NCBI GenBank assembly: GCA_030562195.1
Contig: JAUJPP010000005.1
Coordinates: forward strand, 15,053,106-15,117,105
Length of the DNA stretch: 64,000 nt
From: Nipponacmea schrenckii
Taxonomy: Eukaryota; Mollusca; Gastropoda; Lottiidae
Direction: 5' to 3'
Numbering within the stretch: the first letter of the stretch is position 1; every line of letters begins with the position of its first letter. A program made the translations under genes and the position numbers. Below the pieces are notes generated by a model, which saw nothing but the letters and a program-made list of their open reading frames with translations, had not been told where the DNA came from and made no database searches. Of this stretch, positions 32,310 through 43,989 are shown piece after piece.

Positions 32310-34020
32310 AAAAGAAATATGTAAACAATATCAAAAATATATATCAAATATACTAATGCTTTATTCACAGTTGAAGAGTAAGCAATGCATGAAAATTAAA
32401 AAATGTTTGAGGAAACGATGTGTCGTTTATAAGTCTAAGAGTAAGAGTGTCAGTTAGAATGAATATGATATGTTTATTTTCATGCAATTTACAATCGTTT
32501 CTAAATTGATCCTGTTGAGTTTCACTTGAATTGTCATCGTTGTTTCATTGTTAATATTAATAATACTCACTCAATAGTGCATCTGGCTGTGATTTATAAG
32601 GATTATTTATCAATACTTAAAAGAGCAGTCAGTTGTAAGAATATTGATAATATTTCCATTGAAGGCCATTTTCTCTGTTTTAAAAGTATCCAGCTTAAAG
32701 GAGCCCAGGCTTTATTTGCTTCGGACAATCATCCGACAGCCTCAAACACATGAAATCTTTTGGTTAGCTAATCAGAAATAGTCTTTATATTCCAGTAAAT
32801 AACTTCCAAATTATACATATTCGTAAAACTGTGGACATAAGCATTTTGTCTTGAAACAGGAGTAAGATCACATCGGCTCACTTACCTTCCGAGCTATCTA
32901 GAATTTGTTACATTATTCTGGCTGTCATTTAATGATAAAATGTTTATTTTATGCATCTATTTGGCGAGATAATTTATTCATTATTTAAACCCGTGACAAT
33001 TCAAAATGTTCATAGACTGGCAATGATCAAGGTTTGTGATGTAAAAATGTCTGGGCTTAATCACGCCCAATAAGTCTAATAATGACTTGTTTTGATCGGT
33101 CTATAGCTAAAATAACGATATTGTTAGAAAACTAATGAGAAGCACATTGCAATAATATCAATTAGAATGTTGACAGGGGTCTTATTCACGCTGTATGATT
33201 ACCTGAAGATACGAGAAATATGCAAATTACCCATTTTCAGAACCCTAATAAACCAAAATTAGAAATCGAGGTATCGTATGAAACTTTAGCCCATGTAGAT
33301 GATTGTGCAGAAAAATAAGGGCTACAGAAGGTCAAGTTCAAAAGTTATGAACTTTCAAACGGACGCATATACTAAAAATCTTTGACAGGACCTAGTTCAA
33401 CGAAAAATTTGAAATTGAAAAAAAAAATGCCATTAGAGGACCTAGATTATTATTAAAATTATATTTTAAAACAAGTTTGAAAAAAATTGGATTTAAAATG
33501 TCGGACGAGTAGTGTTTTTCCGATAATTTGCATATTACAAGGTGGCGGCCAAACGGTTTGGAATTTGCATATACGGCAAACATACAAAATATAGTACTTA
33601 TTCTGTGGAATAACAAATTTGCAAATTTTTGCTTAAAAAAATCAGATTTTGTGATTTTCGACATTTTGGTGTAATTTTCGGACGTTTCCGGCTAATTTTG
33701 GAAAATGTTTTTTTTGGAATCGTAATTGATAATTTTTTTCTACTCATCTACCAATTTTTGTGAAAAAATAATAAAAAATAAAGAAGTTTGATTTTTGGCC
33801 AAAATTCAATTCAAACAGTTATCTGAAAAATTTTTCAATCACGATTTTCTGAAACTGCAGAATATTTGGAAGTTTTCTCAAGAATAGACAAAAATTTTTT
33901 GAGGTAAATCGACCAAAAAATAAGCATTTAATAGCGGATTTCTGAAATTTCTGATTTTCCTCCAAACCGCTTCCGGTCGGAGTCAATGTCTCGAAATTCA
34001 TTTACCATATTCTTGAAGGC
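32310..34020. other. AT-rich DNA, no gene recognised
   Basis: The 33240-34010 part has the low-complexity, AAAATTT-rich style of the dispersed repeats elsewhere in the window, including CTTCCGGT and a TGGCGGCC at about 33542. Open frames here have no motif support. Confidence 0.5.
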
Positions 34021-34029
34021 TGTCTAAGG

Positions 34030-34645
34030 TAAACTCTGATCAGCCCTAATGTTAATGTAAAATCTTACTAAAATCGGTATTCCTGAAGCTCTGATTAGCT
34101 CATCTCTGATTAAAATTTACTCTTGATCTCTGATTAACTAAGGTCTAAACACATCAATGTCATTTTCACTTTAAACAGAGTTTAACTTAAACTAAGACTA
34201 AATAATCTTGGGGCCCTTTTACAGGAATAGTTAGTAAAGTTCTATTTATAACTCATTGAGCAAATTCAATATGGTGAGTATGTGGAATTTTGGAAAAGGT
34301 AAACCGGTAGGTTACTAAAAGATGGGGTCTATTTTAAACATGGCACACACATCAAAACCTGCAACCCAGGAGGGGATGATGCAACCAGATTCATAAATTG
34401 AAAAAATTCTTTTCCATAATTTAATAAATTATTTGTGATAGAAAAGGAAAACTTCTAAACATTGTAGCACAATGGCCGGATAGTGCTCATGATAGCCGTA
34501 TATTTTATTTTCAAAAAGTAATATATCAAACATAAATTTGAAATTTGATGAAATTCCTTGAATAATTTGGGGAGATCGAGAAGAGTGCTTACCCTACTTG
34601 GAGACACCTTCAAAAACAAATAGGGATGGCCATCGTAATATGCCC
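34030..34645 (+). pseudogene. Harbinger transposase scrap (third Harbinger)
   Basis: At 34447-34515 the translation gives LLNIVAQWPDSAHDSRIFYF, the segment around the second catalytic D of Harbinger nucleases. At about 34560-34612 another frame gives WGDREECLPYLETPS, matching the usual GDSGYP..PYL.TP region. The intervening sequence is decayed. Upstream (34030-34200), repeated CTCTGATTA-type motifs resemble Harbinger subterminal repeats. No other catalytic parts remain. Confidence 0.65.
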
Positions 34646-34799
34646 ACATTTAGCCAATTTGTCTGGTAGGATGACAAGGATTATCGGTAAATGAAAGATT
34701 TTTCTTATATTATTTTTCGGGAATTCGAATCCCGATCGGTGCGAGGAAATAAAAATTAGGTCTTTCCCGGAACTACGAGATAGTAGCCCCCCCCCCCTC

Positions 34800-35345
34800 T
34801 TTCAAATCAAATATCTTTCGATTGGTCTGATTTTCAATAAGGTTCCTCTTTTAGTTATAACAAACACTCACACTAAGTTTCGTCAAAACCCATCAAGAAT
34901 CCAGCTCTCTATCGTGTTTATAAAAGGCAAACGCGTTTTTAAGAACAAGGGCAACTACTTACATTAAATATGTCTTGATTGGTCTGATTTTCATTAGGGT
35001 TCATCCTTGGGTCATAAAAAAACAGTCAAAAGTTACGTCAAAATCCGTCAAGAATCCAGATCTCTATCGTTTCCACAAAGAATTCAAGAACAAGGGCAAT
35101 AACTCATAGAAAACAGTTTTCGATTGGTCTGATTATTGATAGGGTTTATTCTTGTGTCATTACAAAACTCATGCCAAATTTCATCAAAATTCATCCAGAA
35201 ACCAGCTCTCTATTATGTCCACAAGATTGCAAGAACAAAGGCAGATGCGTTTCAAGAACAAGGGCAATAACTCATTAAAATATTTTTATTGGTCTGATTT
35301 TCAATAGGTTTCATCCTTGGGTTATGACAGACGCTCTCTCTCAAC
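34800..35345 (+). repeat. Tandem repeat array, ~145-165-bp units (4 copies)
   Basis: ATTGGTCTGATTTT-type starts occur near 34819, 34978, 35122 and 35289. Each unit continues with CAAGGGCAATAACTCA, a CAAATTTCATCAAAA-like phrase and CAGCTCTCTAT. It is related in layout to the array at 35570-36395 but has a different consensus. A run of ten Cs lies just before it (about 34788). Confidence 0.75.
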
Positions 35346-35569
35346 ACTTGATAAAGAATAATATTTCGAAAACCGGTTCGTGTCATTTATGTAAGTTTTT
35401 GTTTTTATTTTTTTCAATTTTTCCTACATTATTGTTAGTGTTTTTTATTTAATACACATCTTCGCATTTTTCACTTATATTTTCACCTTACTTTATTTCC
35501 AACACCCTCTTCGTCTTCTTTTGCATACCTGGATCCCTACAGTTTACGCTAGCATATAACAAGTGGTTG

Positions 35570-36395
35570 CCTAGCAAGATACGCCCACTTTAAAATATAT
35601 TTTCTGTTTTAACACAGGCAAAAACTCTAAAATTATTTAGGTCTAATCCAAGTTCTCGTCAATATAAATGTTCACACCAAATTTCATTAAAATCAGATGA
35701 AAACTGTATTGTCTATCGCAATCACAAGCCGCGTTTTGACTAAGTCAAGTGCAGTAACTCCAGAACAGTATATCGAAATGTCAATTTCGAACTTGACCAA
35801 GATGACATCAACTTCAATGATTACACCAAATTTCATTCCAATCAGATGAAAACTGTTGTCTCTATCGTTTTCACAAGTCTATTTCGACGCAATTTGACCA
35901 ATAAGGCCAATAACTCAAAAAACGTTCACCCAAAAATCATCAAGATCAAACTTGACCAAGATTTCATCAATATAAATGATAACACCAAATTTCATTCATT
36001 CAAATGGAAATTGTGATCTCTGTCGCGTTCACAAGCCAATTTTGAGGCGTTTTGACTAAGTCAAGTGCAATAACTCAAAAACCATTCATCGAAAAATCGC
36101 CAATTTCGAACTTGTTCAAGATCTCATCAACATAAATGATCACAGCAAGTTTTATTCAAATCTGATGAAAACTGTAGTCTCTATCGCATTCACAAGTCAA
36201 TTTTGACGCATTTTGCTAAGTCAAGTGCAATAACTCAAAAACCATTCGAAAAATCACCAATTTCGAACTTGTCCGAAATCTCATAAATTTAAATTATCAC
36301 AGCAAGTTTCATTCAAATCCGACAAAGACTGTAGCCTCTATTGCGTTCACAAGCAATTGTGGACGGACGGATGGACGGACAGGGGTGACGAAATT
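35570..36395 (+). mobile_element. Tandem-repeat element, copy E (five units)
   Basis: Begins with TTGCCTAGCAAG and ATACGCCCACTT, contains five diverged ~155-bp units (CTCTATCGCGTTCACAAG-type phrases near 35713, 35860, 36018, 36178 and 36335), and ends in GGACGGACGGATGGACGGAC near 36362. It is the same element class as 1076-1937 in the opposite orientation and directly abuts the Penelope-like element. Confidence 0.7.
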
Positions 36396-37531
36396 TCACA
36401 CGTTTTTAAATACAACTGAACATTCACTGTCTAACCTAGACTTATTTTCATTATGCTTCGCAACTTCGCAAGAAGCCAGACATCGCAATTCTAATCGTCA
36501 ACCAAACCAACATCACGTACCCTACAACGGTCCAGTATTCCATAGACCTCTACCACCTACCAATCGCCGACAACCAACCAATCCAGCTATTTACACCCCA
36601 CCCCACCACCGACCAACCTACAACACTGCCTATGCATCCAGAGATAAACATCGACCTACCCACAACACAGCCTACCCATCCAAAAATAACCACCGAGCTC
36701 AACATCAGAAACGCACACCAACCCACAGACGCCAACCAGTTCCCATCATAAGGAGGAAGAACCCTTTGTTAAGGTATTCTTCCAAGTTGTGCAGTGTCTC
36801 CATCATTTGGCAATCCTTACCATTCAGGAACATGGTCAACCAGCGTTCACCTTCAAACGCAAAGTCTCTGAGTTGGATAGTTTTCTCCGTCCAGCAATTA
36901 AAACATCAGCTGTTGACGAGAATATTAGATCCCTCAAACGGACATGGCTCTCAAAGGTAACGCAGGTAACTTCATCCGAACCAAGTCTTTATCACAACCA
37001 GCCATCGACCGAATTACTTCCCATGCCCTCTCGTGGGCCCGTCGCTCCTATAGGAAACGTCTAACTCAACCTGTGATTGCCAAATTCTACCAAACTATCA
37101 ACGAAACCAAAGCCAGAGTAACCATATCCCTACCAACTGAAATGGAGATTTATCCACAAACACCTGCACCAACAAGATTCACCATCATGTCGAACCAAAC
37201 ACCTAAACAAGCCCGCAGTTCACCATCCCCTAGTCCAGCAGATGTTGGTAAACGTTCTCGTAGAGAGGGCACCCCCCTTCTCTTTTCCCTTTCAGATTCC
37301 TCGCCTACACCATCTGAATCTTCACCACATGATTCAGGTTCAGCCGACCTTTCTGCCTTCTGTAAATTTTTGGATCAACAAACCACCCCTAAATCTCTAA
37401 CCAAGTCAAGTCGTGTACCCGGACCTTCTCCACCTAGAACCAGATCTCAGTCCGTACCCAATGCTACATTCTTAACAACTACCAAACCAGTACCAATCAC
37501 CCCATCAACAACCATTATATCCGCTACCTAA
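36396..37531 (+). pseudogene. Leader region of the Penelope-like element
   Basis: Coding-like sequence in three frames. The first (to about 36780) is rich in Pro, Asn, His and Arg (HHRPTYNTAY and HRPTHNTAY repeats). The middle gives KVSELDSFLRPAIKTSAVDE. The third (36944-37531) gives SHALSWARRSYRKRLTQPVI and a Ser/Pro/Thr-rich tail, ending at a TAA. Similar leader segments precede reverse transcriptase in retroelements of aquatic animals. The function is unknown, possibly nucleic-acid binding. At least two frameshifts separate the parts. Confidence 0.5.
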
Positions 37532-38074
37532 CCCTTTTATCACCAAACCAAGGACAAATCATCATGGAATCTTCCTGCTCTACAGAAATCTACCTTAATT
37601 ATTGGGTCCTCAAACCTCAACCGAATTAACAAAACAGCTCCAGACACCGAAATACACTCATACTCTGGTACCCAAGTCCATCACATCCAGTCCATCCTTG
37701 AATCTTACGGCCATAATCATAAACCAGCTAAGGTCATTTTGCATGTAGGCCTTAACAATCGCGATCAGTTAGCCAAAACTACATTTAACCAAGCCCAGAA
37801 ATTAATTGCCACAGCCAACCAAACCTTTCCTAGCTCAAAGATCATCTTCACATGTGTGTCTATCTCGAATAAAATTTCTAAGAAAGCACAATAGAATCTC
37901 AAGACATTCAACGATATGATGATGAACTCCGACACTGAGAACGCAACAATCCTGTCACCCTATGAAGAAGAATTCGAACCAGTTGATAATCTCCATTGCT
38001 ATCCGGAAACAGCCAACAATATCTACTTGTTTTGGATACACCAGCTTCAAGCATCGGGTAAGCCTTTAAACTAA
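37532..38074 (+). pseudogene. SGNH-hydrolase-like domain of the Penelope-like element
   Basis: Same frame as the preceding leader, after its TAA. Block I appears as LIIGSSNLNRI (the family has GDS or GDSN; here D is replaced by S). Block III appears as VILHVGLNNRDQ. Block V appears as DNLHCYPETANNIYLFW, with the D and H of the catalytic triad. One in-frame TAG occurs at 37892-37894. The frame ends at 38072-38074, overlapping by 13 bp the start of the reverse transcriptase frame, which lies in a different register. Confidence 0.55.
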
Positions 38075-39459
38075 ATACTGAGGATAAAAATATTGAGAGG
38101 CCGCCGCTAGGCCAAACCGTCGTTAACTTAAGCCGAAAAATTCTCACACCCCTCCAGCATTCAATCTCAGTCCGTGGACTTGAATTTATTCCGACTCCTA
38201 AATTATTTAACCTTGATTATCTTCAACCGCTTATTGAACGATTTCAACGTAATCTCAGTTGTACATACTTTTTTCGAAACCACCCTCCACGTGGTGCTCG
38301 AACAATGTTTATTCCTAAATCCACGTGGAATCCACCTAAAGCCGCCATCCATCCTGAAATATTAAACGTATTTGCAAGTATGAATAACCAAACATCAAAT
38401 CTTTCCATAACACACGAGAAGCCTAATCGCACGCGAGTACGTGAAGCGTTAAATTTACTTAAAAAAGACGATAGTATTGTAATTAAAAAGAGTGATAAAG
38501 GTCCATGTTGCGTTATATTAAATAGGGAAGATTACATTTTAGAAGCAGAAAATCAATTGAATAAACCTAAACACTATGCAATTTTACCGGAGCTAATTTT
38601 TAAAGAAACTGCTAATATGATAAACAATATCCTTGCCGATTTAGTAAAAACAAGCCATTTAAAACAGAAATAATATGAATATCTTTCTGCCAAACCTGAT
38701 TGCCGTGAGAGACACTTATACACTTTGCCTAAAATTCATAAAAATCCTACCAAGGATTGGTTCATGCCTAATCGAATCCCTAAAGGCCGCCCGATTATCT
38801 CTGACTGTGGTAGTGAGTCGTATGCAGTAATTGATCATTTCTTACTACCACTAGCATGTCAACATCGAGCCTACCTTAAAGACACAACTGACTTTGTCAA
38901 TAAGATAAAAAATCTCCAAGTCCCTTCAAATGCTTTTTTAATTTCTATTGACGTAACTTCTATGTATACCAATATCGACAACACTACTGGCCTAATGGCA
39001 GTTCGAAAAGCTTTTAATAGAAACCCAGATCCAGATAGACCCGACGATGCAATTCTACAGCTTTTAGAGATTTGCCTTAGCCGCAATGATTTCACCTTTA
39101 ATGGTAAAAAATGTCTACAAACCTTAGGTACAGCCATGGGCAAACGATTCGCCCCTTCATACGCAAACCTTTTCATGGCAGAGTGGGAACGTGAGGTATT
39201 ACCCCTTTGTCCATTTGACCCCCTTTTTATGGACGCCTTTTAGATGACATTTTCATGGTTTGGACTTACTCCATAGAACAATTTTGGCAATTTTTTGAAA
39301 TCCTCAACAACCACCACCCGTCCATCAAACTAAACGGCAAACGTCAGCCACAAAAGCATAGATTTCCTCGATACCACTGTCTTTAAAGGAGATTGCATAG
39401 CAGAGACTAATAAATAAGATATTAAGGTATATTTCAAAGAAACCGACACTCATCAACTT
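38062..39459 (+). pseudogene. Penelope-type reverse transcriptase, broken
   Basis: The frame opens at 38062, well before the first ATG at 38305. N-terminal parts are VVNLSRKILTPLQHSISVRG and FIPTPK. The finger region reads VIKKSDKGPCCVILNREDY. An in-frame TAA is at 38671-38673. The sequence then resumes in the same frame with LYTLPKIHKNP and KGRPIISDCGS. Motif A is LISIDVTSMYTNI, and motif B is GTAMGKRFAPSYANLFM. The frame breaks near 39240, and motif C appears in another frame as LDDIFMVW. A further frame change near 39340 leads to IDFLDTTVFKGD, with a stop at 39415-39417. Such enzymes copy the element's RNA at nicked DNA. This copy cannot make the protein. Confidence 0.8.
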
Positions 39460-40131
39460 TTGCATAAGAGTTCATTTCATCCGAAACATACTTTTTCTGG
39501 AATAATTAAGTCACAAGTTTTACGATTTCACCGAATTTTCACAAGATTTTCTGATTTCAACCAAGCCTGTACGATTGTTTTCTCAAAACTGAAAGAGCGT
39601 GGATACTCTAAACGATTTTTACGAAACATAAAAAATTCCACATTAGCACAGATAGCAGCTAAAAATAGACTTCATGCCGAAGTACCTCCAGGCTTAAGGA
39701 GTGCCCCGTGTATGTCAACCAGATGCAAAACATGTCCCTTTATATCAGAAACTCATTATTTTCTAAGTTACTCTACTAATAAAAGATACCCGATCCAAAA
39801 GCAAATTACATGCGAAAACTCAAATGTAATATACTTAATTTCATGTAAAAAATGTCCATATCAATATATCGGTGAAACAAAGAACAAATTACTAGTACGC
39901 ACTCGTTTTGATGCTTACAGGTCAGATATTAAATTTAAAAAAGACAAGCCTGTTTCTAATCATTTCAATCTTGATGACCATTCACTTGAAGATCTCACCC
40001 TAACCCCAATTGAGCGCATAGAAATCGACTTGCCCGAAGATGAAACTGCCAAATTCCGTCAATCTAGAGTAAATACAGCAAGACCCATAGGACTTAATAT
40101 TCACCATAGTGTAGGCATAGCACCCTTGTAG
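39418..40131 (+). pseudogene. GIY-YIG endonuclease domain of the Penelope-like element
   Basis: Open in one frame, beginning as the linker after the reverse transcriptase (KETDTHQLLHKSSFHP). It has a Cys motif (CMSTRCKTCPF) and the GIY-YIG core (NVIYLISCKKC, QYIGET, LLVRTRFDAYRSDI), and ends with ERIEIDLPEDETAKFRQSR followed by VNTARPIGLN. Compared with the tail copy at 40480-40640, about eight residues (EAHWIETL) are missing between QSR and NTARP. The domain nicks target DNA to start reverse transcription. It is probably inactive because of the deletion and the broken upstream enzyme. Confidence 0.8.
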
Positions 40132-40479
40132 TTCCCTTCAATACAATCAGTAATAAAGCAAGCAAGATAGTTCAAACCCACTATAAGAGTCTTCAAGAGA
40201 AATGTCCTCATGTGTATCAACAGAAAATGATAGGGGCATATTCAAAAAATCAGAACTTAAATGACAACCTTGTTCATAGCAAACTTAAAACAATCTGTAC
40301 TTAACAGGTACTACTAGTATACTTCTCGTTCATTAGGCGAGTTATTTTTTCTAATTTCAGATAAGAAGGGAAGAAAATCATCCAACAGATCCAGATCCCA
40401 ATTTCTCAATAGAATATTTGCTCCATCCTAGGCCTGTACATCTGGGAGATTCAATCCCTCTCTCCTTTTTTGTCGAAAT
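40132..40479. other. Sequence between the two Penelope tail copies
   Basis: Non-coding. It contains the first copy's 3' tail (TTCCCTTCAATACAATCAGT) and then unrelated sequence up to the second tail copy. Confidence 0.5.
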
Positions 40480-40640
40480 CCAATTGAGCGCATAGAAGTC
40501 GACTTTCCAGAAGATGAAACTACCAAATTCCGTCAATCTAGAGAAGCCCATTGGATTGAGACATTAAATACAGCAAGACCCACAGTGTAGGCATAGCACC
40601 CATTGTAGTTCCCTTTAATACAACCAGTAATATTAATAAA
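40480..40640 (+). pseudogene. Second copy of the Penelope-like 3' tail
   Basis: Encodes PIERIEVDFPEDETTKFRQ, then SREAHWIETLNTARP, followed by a tail similar to 40085-40160. It retains residues deleted from the first copy, so it derives from a more complete element. The tail ends at AATATTAATAAA, directly followed by the CTAG that opens the tandem array. Confidence 0.7.
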
Positions 40641-40644
40641 CTAG

Positions 40645-42556
40645 AGCCACACGTGGCACAGAGTGGGACTTTGCTAACGTTGCAAAATTGCAACAGACAG
40701 GCCGAAACATCTGATTTTCTGGGAGCATATGGCCAAAGCAACGAGGTATCTGTGTGCAAAGAATTTTTTGGAAAAACGTTATTTCCTACTGACGTAATTC
40801 GCTGACCTATATAAATGCTAAATTGAAAGTTTACCCGGATGTGCCACGCCCATCTCATTTTTTTTGCGTAAATCTAATAAAATTCAAAATATATATTCAC
40901 GGTACAAATTTGAAGCTTGTACATTTAAAATATCACGAGATATGCACAAATACATTTCAAAGAGGCAAAATGTACTTTAATTTTAAAAGTGCAAAAATTA
41001 AATTTTAATTTTAAAAACTTTTGTTATACATTGCTGGAAAGTGGACAAAAAGCTTAAGAATCTGAAAATAATAAACCTCTAAATTAATTAGGTCACGCTC
41101 TAGAGCAGCCCAAAGTTGTGAATTTTGCTGTTTTCAGGCAGCTATAAAACCGGATGTGGACGTCGGAGGTCAAATGTCAAAGTATTAAATGATAGACACG
41201 GTCAATGACCTTTGACCTACTAAAGTTCAAGGTAACCAAGAGTCAAGGTCACGAGAAATAAGTTTCCAAAATTAGAAAAAAATCAACCGGTTTCCTATTG
41301 TCGAAAAATTGCAACAGACAGGCCGAATTAGCTGATTTTCTGGAATGAAATGGCCAAAGCAATGAGGTATCTATGTGCAAAGTACTTTTAAAAAAAAAAA
41401 ACGCTATTTACTGCAGCCGTAATTCGCTGACCCATATATAGGGTAAATCGGAATTTTACCCGGATGTGCCACGCCCATCTAATTTTTTTTATGTAAATCA
41501 AATCACATTCAAATTGTATATTCACGTTACAAATTTGAAGGTTGTACATCTAATAGATCACGAGATATACACACATACATTTCCAAAAAACGTAAACACG
41601 GCAAAATTCAATATCCATTTTATAAACGTTTGTAATGCATCGTTGGAAAGAGGACAAGAAGCGCCTTAAGAATCTGAAAATAATAAACCTCTAAGTTAAT
41701 TAGGTCACGCTCCAGAGCAGTCCAAAGTTGTGAAATTTGCTGTTTTCAGGCAGTTATAAAACCGGAAGTAGACGTCGGAGGTCAAAGGTAAAAGTATCAA
41801 CTGTTAGCCAAGGTCAATGACCTTTGATCTTCTAAAGGTCATGGTCACCAAAGGTCAAGGTCACGAGAAATAAGCCCTCAAACTTCGAAAAAATTCAACC
41901 GGATGTTGCAAAAATGCAAAAGCGAAATTCAAAAATCGACTTCCAATGTTTTGTTGCAATTTTTATGTTCTTTCATTTGACACCAAAATCATCTCAATCG
42001 AACAAGCCATAATGTCTGAATTAAATTCGTACAATTTCAGAAAAATCAAAATGGCGGCGAAAGTTGCGCATGCAACAGGGGAAAGTTTTAATTCAACCGG
42101 AAAACCCGGGTAAAACTCCATTTTTCGCAAAAACCGGAAGTGACGCAAAAATTTTGACCTACTTTTTAGAAATCATTCCATAGGCTACATACACTCAATT
42201 TTTTTTAAAATTAATCGGTCTTAAAATAGCAAAGTTGCAAAAATGTGCAAAATACGGCAAAAAAATGTGTGCTACGAATTTTCGAATTTTGAAATTGCTA
42301 TCATGTTGGAAATTATTTCAAGTTTCCAAAAATGCAAACCCGACGAAAATCGGTCCAAAAATGCGAGTTCTAGAGCCACTGACCGACTTTTTAGACATGT
42401 TGCAATGCAGCACTTCCGGTTTTGCAAAAATGTTCCATTTTATATTTATGCAACACGTCGCCACTACAGAAGGTCTAGAGAAGTTGAGACAATGTTGCAA
42501 CTATTGCAGTCTAGGCGCAGTGAGGTGTGTAAATTTCGAAAAAAAAAAAAAACTAG
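40645..42556 (+). repeat. Array unit 1
   Basis: First unit after the Penelope tail. It is of the subtype with GGGAGCATATGGCC in the first module, and its second module resembles that of unit 12. The third module is present. The unit ends with a short poly-A and CTAG without a hairpin. Confidence 0.8.
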
Positions 42557-43696
42557 AGCCACACGTGGCACAGAGTGGGACTTTGCTAACGTTGCAAAAT
42601 TGCAACAAACAGGCCGAAACATCTGATTTTCTGGGAGAAACTGGCCAAAGCAACGAGGTATCTGTGTGCAAAGAATTTTTTGGAAAAATGTTATTTCCTA
42701 CAGATGTAAAGCGCTGACCGATATAACTGGTAAATTGGAAGTTTACCCGAATGTGCCACGCCCATCTAATTTACTTTTGCGTAAATCTAATCTCATATAA
42801 AATATATATTGATGGTACAAATTTGAAGCTTGTACATCTAATAGATCACGAGATATACACAAATACGTTTCAAAAAAGCAAAATGTACTTTAATTTTAAA
42901 AGTCCAAAAATTAAATTTTCATTTTAAAAACTTTTGTTGTGCATCGCTGGAAAGAGGACAAAAGGCGCCTTGGGAATGTGAAAAAAATAACCCTCTAAAT
43001 TAATTAGGTCACGCTCTAGAGCAGTCCAACGTTGCAAATTTTGCTGCTTTCGAGCAGCTATAAAACCGAAAATAGACGTCAGAAGTCTAATGCCAAATTG
43101 TCAACTGATAGCTAAAGTCAGTGACCAATGACCTTGTAAAGGTCAAGGTCACCAAAGGTCAAAGTCACTAGAAATAAGCCCCCAAACTAAAAAAAAAACT
43201 GATTTTTTGCAAATGTCGCAAAATTGCAACAAACAGGCAGAAACATTTGATTTTTTGGGATAAACTGGCCAAAGTAATGAGATATATGTATGCAAGTTAC
43301 TTTTTTGAAAAACGTTATTTACTGCAGCCGTAATTCGCTGACCGATATAAATGGTAAATTTGAAGTTCACCCGGATGTGCCACGCCCATCTCGTTTTTTT
43401 GGAGGGGAATCTAATCATATTCAAAATGTATATTCACAGTAAAAATTTGAAGCTTGTACAGCTAATAGATCACGAGATATACACACATACATTTCAAGGA
43501 AGCGAAAATACGGCAAAATGTACTTTTCTTTGCAAAAATCAAAAAATTCAATTTTCATTTTACAAACTTTTGTTATATATCGTTGGAAAGAGGACAAAAA
43601 AACAATCCAAGAATCTGAAAAAAATTAACACTCTAAATTAATTAGGTCACGCTCTAGAGCAGCCCAAAGTTGCGAATTTTGCTGTTTTCGGGCAGC

Positions 43697-43812
43697 TATA
43701 AAACCGGAAGTAGACGTCGGAGGTCAAAGTTCAAAGTATCAACTGATAGCCAAGGTCAATGACCTTTGACCTACTAAAGGTCATGGTCACCAAAGGTCAA
43801 GGTCACGAGAAA
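43697..43812 (+). promoter_or_regulatory. Representative TATA/ETS/nuclear-receptor motif cluster (unit 2)
   Basis: Within about 115 bp: TATAAAA (43697-43703), CCGGAAGT (43704-43711), GACGTC (43713-43718), and then AGGTCA half-sites. The latter include an inverted repeat with 1-bp spacing (43753-43765), a direct repeat with 1-bp spacing on the other strand (43760-43772), and TCAAGGTCA (43798-43806). The cluster recurs at the end of most 630-bp modules in the array. These are consensus matches for TBP, ETS and nuclear receptors (for example RXR-type dimers and ERR/NR5A monomers); actual binding is untested. Confidence 0.45.
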
Positions 43813-43989
43813 TAAGCCCCCAAACTTTGAAAAAATTCTACCGGATGTTGCAAAAATGCAAAAGCGAAATTCAAAAATCGACTTCCAATGTTTTTTTGCA
43901 ATTTTTATGTTCTTTCATTTGACACCAAAATCATCTCAATCGGATAAGCCATAATGTCTGAATTAAATTCGCGCAATTTCAGAAAAATC

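Larger units (their letters stand above)
36396..40640 (+). mobile_element. Penelope-like retroelement, decayed, with duplicated 3' tail
   Basis: The order is: proline-rich leader region, SGNH-hydrolase-like domain, Penelope-type reverse transcriptase, GIY-YIG endonuclease, then a second copy of the last ~150 bp. Reverse transcriptase plus GIY-YIG defines the Penelope-like order. Stops and frameshifts occur throughout. The 5' limit is uncertain, and the 3' tail runs straight into the satellite-like array at 40641. Confidence 0.8.

Noticed and set aside
34718..34740. tRNA-like B box (ATTCGAATCCC)
   Set aside because: It is part of the palindrome GGGAATTCGAATCCC. No A box, acceptor stem or anticodon arm could be placed around it.
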